NCBI GenBank assembly: GCA_002400905.2
Contig: NVRQ02000044.1
Span: forward strand, 1 to 36,257
Direction: 5' to 3'
DNA: 36,257 nucleotides
Origin: Gammaproteobacteria bacterium
Lineage (GTDB): Bacteria; Pseudomonadota; Gammaproteobacteria; GCA-2400775
Shown: piece by piece, positions 17,688 through 24,829 of the stretch
How positions within the stretch are numbered: the stretch's first letter is position 1
How the letters are laid out: the number at the start of each line of letters is the position of its first letter
Notes under the pieces: generated by a model
Seen by the model: the letters and a program-made list of their open reading frames with translations, nothing else
Databases searched by the model: none
Told to the model about the DNA's origin: nothing
Made by a program: the position numbers and the translations under genes

Positions 17688-18613
17688 TGAAAATGACGCA
17701 TAAGCAGACTCTTAATCACGTTCCCTTGCGTGGGCAGCTTAAAATAGACGAACCGATGCGGCGTCATACTTCATGGCGTGTTGGCGGTAAGGTGGATCGA
17801 TTCTATCAGCCAGCAGATATTGATGACTTAGTAAATTTTCTACGTCAAGTGGAATATAGCGAGCCATTACATTGGGTCGGTTTGGGCAGCAATTTATTGG
17901 TTAGAGATGGTGGTTTGCGTGGTACCGCCATTGCGTTGTTTGGTGTATTAGATCATATGCAATTATTGCCTGATAATATCGTCGAGGCTGAGGCGGGCGT
18001 GAGTTGCGCAAAGCTGGCTCGGTTTTGTGCTCAGCAGGGCTTGGTTGATGCGGAGTTTTTTGCTGGCATTCCCGGTACGGTTGGTGGTGCGTTGGCAATG
18101 AACGCAGGTGCCTATGGTGGGGAAACGTGGCCTAAGGTGGCTTCAGTAGAAACCATTGATCGTTATGGCCAGCGTCACCATCGAACTCCTGCTGATTTCG
18201 AAATTAATTATCGTAGTGTCGTTAGTGATCGTAAAGAGTGGTTTATTTCTGCTCGGTTTGAACTTGTCGCTGGTGATGCGGAGGCGAGTAGCCAAAAGAT
18301 AAAGCAATTATTGCGTCAGCGAGCCGATTCGCAACCGCTATCGTTGCCAAATTGTGGCTCGGTGTTTCGCAATCCTATGAATGACCATGCGGCACGTTTA
18401 ATAGAAGCCAGTGGGCTAAAAGGCTATCGAGTTGGCGGTGCCAGTGTGTCTGTGCAGCATGCCAATTTTATTGTGAATGATTCAGAGGCGTGTGCTGCTG
18501 ATATCGAAAAACTCATTGTTGATGTTGCGGATAAAGTATTTAGCGATCACGGTGTTCGTTTGCAGCCAGAAGTTAGAGTGATTGGTGAAAAAAGGAGTGA
18601 ACATGACGGATAA
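17684..18613 (+). CDS. murB: UDP-N-acetylenolpyruvoylglucosamine reductase MurB
   Basis: MurB is the FAD enzyme that reduces UDP-GlcNAc-enolpyruvate to UDP-MurNAc. The 309-residue form has RRHTSWRVGGKVDRF, GLGSNLLVRDGG, the FAD-binding GIPGTVGGALAMNAGAYGGE, the INYRSV segment and NCGSVFRNP carrying the proton-donor serine. It is shorter than E. coli MurB (342) and looks like the type II form found in many other bacteria. The ATG at 17684 overlaps the murC stop (ATGA) with AAGGAA upstream. The longer frame beginning at 17663 lies inside murC and is not needed. Confidence 0.96.
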   Translation: MMKMTHKQTLNHVPLRGQLKIDEPMRRHTSWRVGGKVDRFYQPADIDDLVNFLRQVEYSEPLHWVGLGSNLLVRDGGLRGTAIALFGVLDHMQLLPDNIVEAEAGVSCAKLARFCAQQGLVDAEFFAGIPGTVGGALAMNAGAYGGETWPKVASVETIDRYGQRHHRTPADFEINYRSVVSDRKEWFISARFELVAGDAEASSQKIKQLLRQRADSQPLSLPNCGSVFRNPMNDHAARLIEASGLKGYRVGGASVSVQHANFIVNDSEACAADIEKLIVDVADKVFSDHGVRLQPEVRVIGEKRSEHDG

Positions 18614-19616
18614 TATGTTTGCTACTTTGCTCACTGGTGAGACTGTGTCGCGCGATGCGGCAGAGTATGGCAGAACTGCTGTATTGTTCGGTGGCAATGC
18701 CGCTGAGCGTGAAGTGTCCTTGGCCAGCGGTAAAGCTGTGTTTGACGCTTTGGTTGCTAGGGGTGTTGACGCTGAAGTAATCGATCCGATGAGCGATTCG
18801 TTGACTGTGTTAAACGAATTCGATCGCGTGTTTATTATGCTGCACGGTCGTGGTGGCGAAGACGGTACGATCCAAGGTTATCTTGAGACATTAGGTATTC
18901 CCTATACCGGTAGCCGAGTACTTGGTTCAGCTGTTTCGATGGATAAGGTGCGCAGCAAGCAACTGTGGTTGGCAAAGGGAATTGCTACACCGAAATTTAT
19001 TGCGCTGAACGCCGACGATGAGGTGGATGCGAATTTATTGGTATTTCCAGTCGTCGTAAAGCCAGCGAATGAAGGCTCCAGTCTCGGTATGACCAAGGTT
19101 GAACATGCGGAAAAATTAGATGAGGCAATTGATATCGCGGCTGGTTTTGATAAAGAAATATTGGTTGAGGAATGGATTCAGGGTGCTGAATATACCGTTG
19201 CGATATTGGCAGATAGTGCGTTACCCGTAATACGTATCGAGACGACGAATCAGTTCTATGATTACGAGGCGAAATATCAGCGCGACGATACACGTTATCT
19301 TTGTCCTTGCGGGTTGAGTCCTGACAAAGAACAAGAGCTGAAGACTCTGGCCTTGAGTGCATTTTATGCTGTTTCCGCTTGCGGTTGGGGGCGTGTAGAT
19401 ATTATGTGTGATCAATCAGGCCAACCTTACGTGATTGAAGTCAATACGGTGCCAGGTATGACAGATCATAGCCTGGTGCCAAAAGCGGCTGAGGCAATGG
19501 GGGTTGAGTTTCCTGATTTAGTTATGCGTATATTAGACACTAGCTTTGGTGATGAATATATCGATACTTCTGTTGGTGCGATGCTTATTGAGCAGGGGAT
19601 TGATAATGGCTTTTAA
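18603..19616 (+). CDS. ddl: D-alanine:D-alanine ligase
   Basis: Ddl is an ATP-grasp enzyme making the D-Ala-D-Ala that MurF uses. The 337-residue protein contains RTAVLFGGNAAEREVSLASG (the glutamate binds the first D-Ala), LHGRGGEDGTIQGYLE, GIPYTGS, the ATP-grasp core VVKPANEGSSLGM, YEAKY, and the metal-binding C-terminus IEVNTVPGMTDHSLVP. It would be called ddlB by dcw position. The ATG at 18603 follows AAGGAG closely. The frame is open to 18582, inside murB. A 20-residue extension precedes the usual start of homology, as in Pseudomonas DdlB. The end overlaps ftsQ. Confidence 0.96.
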   Translation: MTDNMFATLLTGETVSRDAAEYGRTAVLFGGNAAEREVSLASGKAVFDALVARGVDAEVIDPMSDSLTVLNEFDRVFIMLHGRGGEDGTIQGYLETLGIPYTGSRVLGSAVSMDKVRSKQLWLAKGIATPKFIALNADDEVDANLLVFPVVVKPANEGSSLGMTKVEHAEKLDEAIDIAAGFDKEILVEEWIQGAEYTVAILADSALPVIRIETTNQFYDYEAKYQRDDTRYLCPCGLSPDKEQELKTLALSAFYAVSACGWGRVDIMCDQSGQPYVIEVNTVPGMTDHSLVPKAAEAMGVEFPDLVMRILDTSFGDEYIDTSVGAMLIEQGIDNGF

Positions 19617-20451
19617 TCGACGCAAGCACAATCATAAGAAAGTGGGTGCCGCAGCAAAAGTAAAACAATATGGTTCTGTGTTTATAACGGTCACTGGAAC
19701 GGTATTAGTTGTAGTTCTGGTTGTAATGACCGGAAGGTGGCTGGGGGATACAGATAATTTCCCTATCACCAAAGTAAATGTTGAAGGAGGGTTTAAGTAT
19801 GTCTCTCCTGAAGATGTGCAAGCGGCGGTAATGCCCTTTATTGGTGGCGGTTTTTTTCAGTTGGATGTTGACACGATTAAGCAGGCTCTGGCTGAGATGC
19901 CCTGGGTTGAGGCAGTAGTCGTACGCAAGATATGGCCTGATACGGTATTTGTGCATGTCAAAGAGCAAAGTATTTTGGCTCGTTGGGGTGAGCATGGGTT
20001 GTTGAATCGTAATGGCATGCCCTTTTATCCGACGCTAGAGTCGATTGATGAAAACCTGCCATTGCTGCTTGGCCCGGAGGGTAGTCATAAGCATGTTGCT
20101 GATCATTACAAAACTACCAATGTGTTGTTGCGAGATCTTGACTTGGAATTGACCAAGCTTGTCTATACGGCACGCGGGTCATGGCAATTGGAATTTAGCA
20201 ATGATCAAGTGGTGATGCTTGGTAGCGAAAATGTCAGCCAGCGCATGCATCGCTTGGCTGGTTTGTATGGTGAGCTTGTAAACAGTAGAGCAGGCGAGAG
20301 CCTTGTAAAAATTGATATGCGTTATGACACGGGTATTGCTGTGCAATGGCAGCAACGTTTTGATGGGGGCGAATGTCAGAGTATTGATGCTTGTCAGCAA
20401 GCATCAATTGGTGGTCAATCAGTAGGGCAAACAAGGAAGCTGGTTTTTTAA
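19606..20451 (+). CDS. ftsQ: Cell division protein FtsQ
   Basis: FtsQ is a bitopic inner-membrane divisome protein that recruits FtsL-FtsB. The 281-residue product has a basic cytoplasmic tail, one transmembrane helix (about residues 24-42) and a periplasmic POTRA domain beginning FPITKVNVEGGFKYVSPEDV. The conserved MPWVEAVVVRKIWPDTVFVH block follows, then the FtsQ beta domain with ARWGEHGLLNRNG. The ATG at 19606 lies in the last codons of ddl (11-nt overlap). An upstream ATG at 19546 lies deep in ddl and would add an unlikely hydrophobic extension. FtsQ ends two bases before the ftsA start. Confidence 0.95.
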   Translation: MAFNRRKHNHKKVGAAAKVKQYGSVFITVTGTVLVVVLVVMTGRWLGDTDNFPITKVNVEGGFKYVSPEDVQAAVMPFIGGGFFQLDVDTIKQALAEMPWVEAVVVRKIWPDTVFVHVKEQSILARWGEHGLLNRNGMPFYPTLESIDENLPLLLGPEGSHKHVADHYKTTNVLLRDLDLELTKLVYTARGSWQLEFSNDQVVMLGSENVSQRMHRLAGLYGELVNSRAGESLVKIDMRYDTGIAVQWQQRFDGGECQSIDACQQASIGGQSVGQTRKLVF

Positions 20452-20453
20452 TA

Positions 20454-21686
20454 ATGTCAAAGCGAGAAGAAAAAGATCTTATAGTTGGGCTTGATATTGG
20501 TACGTCTAAAGTCGTCGCGATTGTCTGTGAAATTAATCAAGGCGATGAAATGGAGATCATCGGTGTTGGTTCTCATCCCTCGCGCGGATTGAAAAAAGGC
20601 GTAGTCGTTAATATCGAATCAACCGTGCAGTCGATTCAGCGTGCGGTAGAAGAGGCCGAGTTGATGGCGGGTTGTCAAATACATTCTGTTTACGTCGGCA
20701 TTGCGGGCAGTCATATTCGCAGCCTTAATTCACATGGCATCGTTGCGATTAGAGACAAAGAGGTTGCTACGAGCGACGTAGAACGCGTCATGGATGCTGC
20801 GCGTGCTGTCGCGGTGCCAGCTGATCAAAAAATACTTCATGTGTTGCCGCAGGAATATATTATTGATAACCAAGAAGGGATTAGAGAGCCGATTGGGATG
20901 TCGGGCGTTCGCCTTGAAGCAAAGGTGCATTTAGTCACCGGTGCGGTAAGCGCCGCGCAAAACATTATTAAGTGTATTCGTCGTTGTGGCTTGGAAGTGG
21001 ACGAAGTGATTCTCGAGCAATTGGCTTCGAGCTATGCAGTGCTGACTGATGATGAGCGTGAGCTGGGCGTGTGCTTGGTAGACATCGGTGGTGGCACCAC
21101 CGATATCGCTGTTTTTGCTGACGGTGCTATTCAGCATACCGCAGTAATTCCTATTGCTGGTGATCAGGTGACGAACGATATTGCCGTGGCACTGCGTACA
21201 CCAACACCGAATGCAGAAGAGATAAAAATTAAGTATGCCTGTGCACTAACCCAGTTAGCAGGCCAAGACCAAACTATTGAAGTGCCAAGTGTTGGTGATA
21301 GGCCGCCGCGTAGATTGTCGCGCCAAACATTGGCTGAGGTGGTTGAGCCGCGCTATGAGGAATTACTTACTTTGGTTCAAGCGGAGCTTCGGCGGAGCGG
21401 CTACGAAGACTTGGTGGCGGCAGGAATTGTCATGACCGGAGGTTCGTCAAAGATGGAAGGTTTGATCGAGCTGGCGGAAGAAATATTTCATATGCCAGTT
21501 CGGCTTGGGTCGCCGCAGTACGACGGTGGCTTAGTAGATGTAGTACGTAATCCAATTTATGCGACAGGGGTGGGTCTACTTCTGTTTGGTGGTAATGAAA
21601 GAAGTGAAAACAGAGTGGATACCCACAGAGGTGGGTCGAGAGCACTTTGGGGCCGAGTTAAAAGTTGGTTTCAGGGTGATTACTAG
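20454..21686 (+). CDS. ftsA: Cell division protein FtsA
   Basis: FtsA is the actin-like ATPase that ties FtsZ filaments to the inner membrane. The 410-residue protein has the phosphate-1 motif VGLDIGTSKVVAIV, the 1C subdomain with LNSHGIVAI, the phosphate-2 motif CLVDIGGGTTDIAVF, the adenosine motif GIVMTGGSSKMEGL, and a C-terminal amphipathic helix LWGRVKSWFQGDY that serves as the membrane anchor. The ATG at 20454 is two bases after ftsQ. The TAG stop (21684-21686) is part of a CTAG duplication bordering element C, and that element separates ftsA from ftsZ. Confidence 0.97.
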   Translation: MSKREEKDLIVGLDIGTSKVVAIVCEINQGDEMEIIGVGSHPSRGLKKGVVVNIESTVQSIQRAVEEAELMAGCQIHSVYVGIAGSHIRSLNSHGIVAIRDKEVATSDVERVMDAARAVAVPADQKILHVLPQEYIIDNQEGIREPIGMSGVRLEAKVHLVTGAVSAAQNIIKCIRRCGLEVDEVILEQLASSYAVLTDDERELGVCLVDIGGGTTDIAVFADGAIQHTAVIPIAGDQVTNDIAVALRTPTPNAEEIKIKYACALTQLAGQDQTIEVPSVGDRPPRRLSRQTLAEVVEPRYEELLTLVQAELRRSGYEDLVAAGIVMTGGSSKMEGLIELAEEIFHMPVRLGSPQYDGGLVDVVRNPIYATGVGLLLFGGNERSENRVDTHRGGSRALWGRVKSWFQGDY

Positions 21687-21849
21687 GAGTCTGTCGGACT
21701 TAGGCAATCGTAGCGAGGGGAAGCCATTTTTAGTCGGATTTGTCGATCATTTGAGGCGAATAGTGAGTTTATTTAACGAGAATGATCGGGGAATCTGGCA
21801 AAAATGGCTTTCCCGCAGTAGATTTGTCCTAAATCCGACAGGCTCCTAG
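21683..21849. mobile_element. MITE-like element C between ftsA and ftsZ
   Basis: Element of 159 bp (21687-21845) with imperfect 18-bp terminal inverted repeats, GAGTCTGTCGGACTTAGG on the left against GAGCCTGTCGGATTTAGG read inward from the right. CTAG direct repeats flank it at 21683-21686 and 21846-21849. Inside are nested inverted arms: GGGGAAGCCATTTTT (21717-21731) with AAAAATGGCTTTCCC (21800-21814), and CGATCATT (21744-21751) with AATGATCG (21781-21788). Nearly the whole element can fold into one long hairpin in DNA or RNA. It is non-coding. The left CTAG holds the ftsA stop codon. Confidence 0.85.
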
Positions 21850-21863
21850 CTCTGTCTTAAAAT
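21835..21863 (+). promoter_or_regulatory. Weak candidate promoter for ftsZ at the edge of element C
   Basis: CCGACA (21835-21840), within the right terminal repeat of element C, lies 17 bp before TAAAAT (21858-21863), outside it. The -35 match is only partial (four of six). If active, it would drive ftsZ from a hybrid of inserted and native sequence. Confidence 0.25.
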
Positions 21864-21903
21864 TTGAAATGAGTTAATTTGGGGTTAAATGAGGAGAGAT
21901 ATG

Positions 21904-23067
21904 ATGTTTGAATTATTAGACGCACATAATCAAAATGCAGTAATCAAAGTCATTGGTGTTGGTGGCGCTGGTGGTAACGCAGTTGAGCATATGGTGGCAG
22001 CGGATATTGATGGAGTCGACTTTGTTTGCGTCAATACCGATGCGCAGGCGTTAAAAAATTCGCAAGCACGCATTATTTTGCAAGTTGGAGATAGCCTGAC
22101 TAGAGGTTTGGGTGCGGGCTCTGACCCTGAAGTGGGTCGCCAGGCGGCCTTAGAAGACCGTGATCGTATTTCCGAAGTCATTGAGGGTGCTGACATGGTA
22201 TTTATCACTGCTGGCATGGGTGGCGGTACGGGTACGGGTGGTGCGCCGGTGATCGCGCAAATAGCGAAGGAGATGGGGATATTGACGGTTGCTGTTGTGA
22301 CGAAGCCGTTTCCATTTGAAGGGAATAAGCGGACGGCTATTGCTAATGCGGGCATTGAAGCATTAGGGCAGTATGTTGATTCGCTTATTACTATTCCTAA
22401 TGAAAAATTGCTATCGGTTTTTGATCGTAATACTTCATTGCTTGATGCGTTTAAAGGTGCCAATGATGTATTGCTCGGTGCAGTACAGGGTATTGCTCAG
22501 CTGATTACTCGTCCCGGCCTAATTAATGTCGACTTTGCTGATGTGCGCACCGTGATGTCTGAAATGGGTATGGCCATGATGGGTTCGGGTGTTGCTAGCG
22601 GCGAAGACCGTGCTAGAGAAGCCGCCGAGCGTGCGGTTGCTAGTCCACTGCTGGAAGATATTAATCTGGCTGGTGCGAGGGGAATTTTGGTTAATGTAAC
22701 CGCCGGGCTAGACTTGTCGATTGGCGAGTTTGCTGAAGTGGGTGACACGATCAAAGCATTCGCTTCTGACGATGCCACCGTTGTGGTGGGTACGGTGCTC
22801 GATGCCGAACTTACTGACGAAATTCGTGTAACGGTAGTTGCGACTGGCTTGGGTCAGGAGCTACGCAAACCGGTTGAGGAGGTGCCAGTTAAACTAGTTT
22901 ATAAGGAGGCCAACGGTGGTGAAGTCAATTATGACAATTTAGATCGGCCTACTGTAATGCGCGGAAATTCCGTTTCTTCCCCTGATAGATATGCTGGCCA
23001 AGATGATTCTAGCAACAATTTGGAATATCTCGACGTGCCCGCATTTCTGCGTCGTCAAGCGGATTGA
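21904..23067 (+). CDS. ftsZ: Cell division GTPase FtsZ
   Basis: FtsZ is the tubulin-like GTPase that forms the division ring. The 387-residue protein has IKVIGVGGAGGNAV near the N-terminus, the tubulin signature GGGTGTGGAP (106-115), and the T7 catalytic loop NVDFAD (Asn208, Asp210, Asp213). After a short linker comes the conserved C-terminal peptide LEYLDVPAFLRRQAD that binds FtsA and ZipA. I prefer the ATG at 21904, since AGGAG (21892-21896) is seven bases before it and the protein then begins MFELL as in Pseudomonas. The ATG at 21901 is nearly equivalent, and 21889 lies upstream of the ribosome binding site. Confidence 0.97.
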   Translation: MFELLDAHNQNAVIKVIGVGGAGGNAVEHMVAADIDGVDFVCVNTDAQALKNSQARIILQVGDSLTRGLGAGSDPEVGRQAALEDRDRISEVIEGADMVFITAGMGGGTGTGGAPVIAQIAKEMGILTVAVVTKPFPFEGNKRTAIANAGIEALGQYVDSLITIPNEKLLSVFDRNTSLLDAFKGANDVLLGAVQGIAQLITRPGLINVDFADVRTVMSEMGMAMMGSGVASGEDRAREAAERAVASPLLEDINLAGARGILVNVTAGLDLSIGEFAEVGDTIKAFASDDATVVVGTVLDAELTDEIRVTVVATGLGQELRKPVEEVPVKLVYKEANGGEVNYDNLDRPTVMRGNSVSSPDRYAGQDDSSNNLEYLDVPAFLRRQAD

Positions 23068-23147
23068 GGGTCTATTAAGCGAGGAGTCAGCCAAGAAAAG
23101 CTAAATTATGTCTACAGATTGCCGAAAGTGTGATATTGGCACCGTTT

Positions 23148-23177
23148 TTGACAATCAACACTAATGTAGTGTAAAAG
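23148..23177 (+). promoter_or_regulatory. Candidate lpxC promoter
   Basis: A perfect TTGACA at 23148-23153 in the ftsZ-lpxC gap has possible -10 elements TAAAAG (18-bp spacer) or TGTAAA (16-bp spacer). The -10 is imperfect, so strength is uncertain. The leader to the lpxC ATG would be about 40 nt. Confidence 0.5.
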
Positions 23178-23224
23178 GCTCTTATTAAATCAAGGAATTG
23201 CGGGCGAGGCCCCTCTGGGACATT

Positions 23225-24136
23225 ATGATTAAACAACGAACTCTAAAAAATGTCATTCGCGCTACGGGCGTGGGATTGCATACTGGTAAAAAGGTATTGC
23301 TGACACTGCGTCCAGCGGCTGTGGACACCGGTATTATTTTTCGTCGTATTGATCTTGATGGTTACCCTGAAATTCCCGCACATCCTAACAATGTAGGTGA
23401 CACAAGTATGTCGACTACGTTGGTATATAATGATGTCCGTGTGTCAACGGTTGAGCATTTGTTGTCTGCGATGGCTGGACTCGGTATCGATAATGCTTAT
23501 GTTGATATTAGTGCTGCCGAAGTGCCAATTATGGATGGCAGCGCGGGTCCGTTTGTGTTCTTGCTGCAGTCGGCAGGTATCGAAGAGCAAAATGCCGCTA
23601 AACGTTTTATTCGCATTAAGCAGCCTGTTGAAGTTGTTGATGGTGATAAGTGGGTTAAGTTTGAGCCTTTCAATGGTTTCAAAGTAACGTTTAATATTGA
23701 CTTTGATCATCCTGCTTTTCGTGAGCGTGCGCAGACGGCGACTGTTGATTTTTCAACCACGTCTTTTGTTAAGGAAGTGAGTCGTGCGCGTACATTTGGT
23801 TTTATGCGTGATCTTGAGCAATTGCAGGCACGTAATTTGGCTTTAGGCGGTAGTATGGAAAATGCGATTGTCGTTGATGACTATCGTATTCTGAATGAAG
23901 ATGGCTTACGTTACGATGATGAGTTTGTTAAGCATAAAGTGCTTGATGCTATTGGTGACTTGTATTTGTTGGGCCATAGCCTGATTGGTGCGTTTATTGG
24001 TCATAAGTCTGGCCATTCGCTTAATAATCGCTTGTTGCGTGAATTACTTAAGAATCAAGAAGCATGGGAAGTCGTTACGTTTGATGAATCTGAGCCTGCG
24101 CCTATATCGTTTTCTCAGCCTGTCTCTGTTAGCTAG
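23225..24136 (+). CDS. lpxC: UDP-3-O-acyl-GlcNAc deacetylase LpxC
   Basis: LpxC is the zinc enzyme of the committed step of lipid A synthesis. The 303-residue protein matches E. coli from [11 protein letters not shown] onward: [28 protein letters not shown] (zinc ligand His78), [24 protein letters not shown]-like [20 protein letters not shown] (zinc ligands His237 and Asp241) and [10 protein letters not shown] (catalytic His264). The ATG at 23225 fits homology, and an upstream ATG at 23198 only adds nine residues. The TAG stop at 24134-24136 is within the CTAG duplication of element B. Confidence 0.97.
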   Translation: MIKQRTLKNVIRATGVGLHTGKKVLLTLRPAAVDTGIIFRRIDLDGYPEIPAHPNNVGDTSMSTTLVYNDVRVSTVEHLLSAMAGLGIDNAYVDISAAEVPIMDGSAGPFVFLLQSAGIEEQNAAKRFIRIKQPVEVVDGDKWVKFEPFNGFKVTFNIDFDHPAFRERAQTATVDFSTTSFVKEVSRARTFGFMRDLEQLQARNLALGGSMENAIVVDDYRILNEDGLRYDDEFVKHKVLDAIGDLYLLGHSLIGAFIGHKSGHSLNNRLLRELLKNQEAWEVVTFDESEPAPISFSQPVSVS

Positions 24137-24341
24137 CAGGCGGTTGAAACAGTCTCATGTGGCACGAACGGCGTTAAAATTCGCCTCATACCCCAAGGGC
24201 ACGCAGAAGTGCTCATTTACAACGCGTAAGCTGCGCTTTCTAGGTGTACTCCTCAAGGGGGTATTAAAAAGAACCCTTGGGGTGTTCGCCGAATTTTGCC
24301 TTGTCTCGCACTCACCTGAGACTTTTTCAACAGCCTGCTAG
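24133..24341. mobile_element. MITE-like element B after lpxC
   Basis: Element of 201 bp (24137-24337). Terminal inverted repeats of 25 bp match at 22 positions: left 24137-24161 begins CAGGCGGTTGAAAC, and right 24313-24337 reads inward CAGGCTGTTGAAAA. CTAG direct repeats flank it at 24133-24136 and 24338-24341, and the left one contains the lpxC stop. A second pair of arms inside, around the two copies of CCCAAGGG/CCCTTGGG, makes the element fold further. The block 24251-24283 is the exact reverse complement of 1145-1177 in element A. No gene is inside. It lies between the convergent genes lpxC and dciA. Confidence 0.85.
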
Positions 24342-24399
24342 TATCCGCTAGCGTTATATCCCAGCATTATTTTTTTGATGTTGTTTTAGACGATCTACA

Positions 24400-24723
24400 C
24401 TAGCGTATTTCGTTGGGGGATACTTTTACCTTGATGAAGCTAATATTGGGTAACGATGTTTCTTGTTTGAGTTTTCGAATAAGGTCGCGGCTTAGGTAGC
24501 GCAGTTTTGATGCCCACGCTGGTGAGTCCGTTACTATCGTTAATTCAGATTCATTGATTGCTGTCACCCAGCAATGATCATGCATTGCCAATGGTAGGTA
24601 CTTTGTCACATGCTGAGTCAGTTCCATGCGAGCGCTGGCACCAGCGATTAAGTCGGATAGACCGCCTTTGCGTGTGCCGAGTAGTTGCTTAATTGATCTT
24701 GGTCGTGAAGTTTGAGTAGTCAT
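24400..24723 (-). CDS. dciA: DciA-type replicative helicase operator (DUF721)
   Basis: A small 107-residue protein with the DUF721 (DciA) features: a basic N-terminus, then a KH-like region with LPLAMHDHCWVTAINES, ELTIVTDSPAWASKLRYLS and a short C-terminal strand FIKVKVSP. DciA is known as the ancestral partner that helps load the replicative helicase DnaB in bacteria lacking DnaC. In Pseudomonas it occupies this same place between lpxC and secA on the opposite strand, which supports the call. Its start is 106 nt from the secA start, in divergent orientation. Confidence 0.88.
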   Translation of the reverse strand: MTTQTSRPRSIKQLLGTRKGGLSDLIAGASARMELTQHVTKYLPLAMHDHCWVTAINESELTIVTDSPAWASKLRYLSRDLIRKLKQETSLPNISFIKVKVSPNEIR

Positions 24724-24829
24724 TGATCTTGTTTTTAGTCTAGGCGCACTAGCTTAGCAATGTTACTATTTCGCGCGCAAGTCGCTTACTTTCCTAAAAC
24801 CTACATAAGTTGCTGATTTTAAAATAAAT

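Noticed and set aside
21559-21849. 96-codon frame crossing the ftsA end and element C
   Set aside because: It is a shadow of ftsA continued through the inserted element. It has no ribosome binding site or recognised domain.
23108-23164. 18-codon frame (MSTDCRKCDIG...) in the ftsZ-lpxC gap, possible leader peptide
   Set aside because: There is no good ribosome binding site, it overlaps the likely lpxC -35 and has no known counterpart.
23198-23224. Upstream ATG extending lpxC by nine residues
   Set aside because: Family homology begins exactly at the ATG at 23225.
23985-24341. 118-codon frame across the lpxC end and element B
   Set aside because: It is out of frame with lpxC and its second half is just the repeat element. 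There is no sign of a protein.
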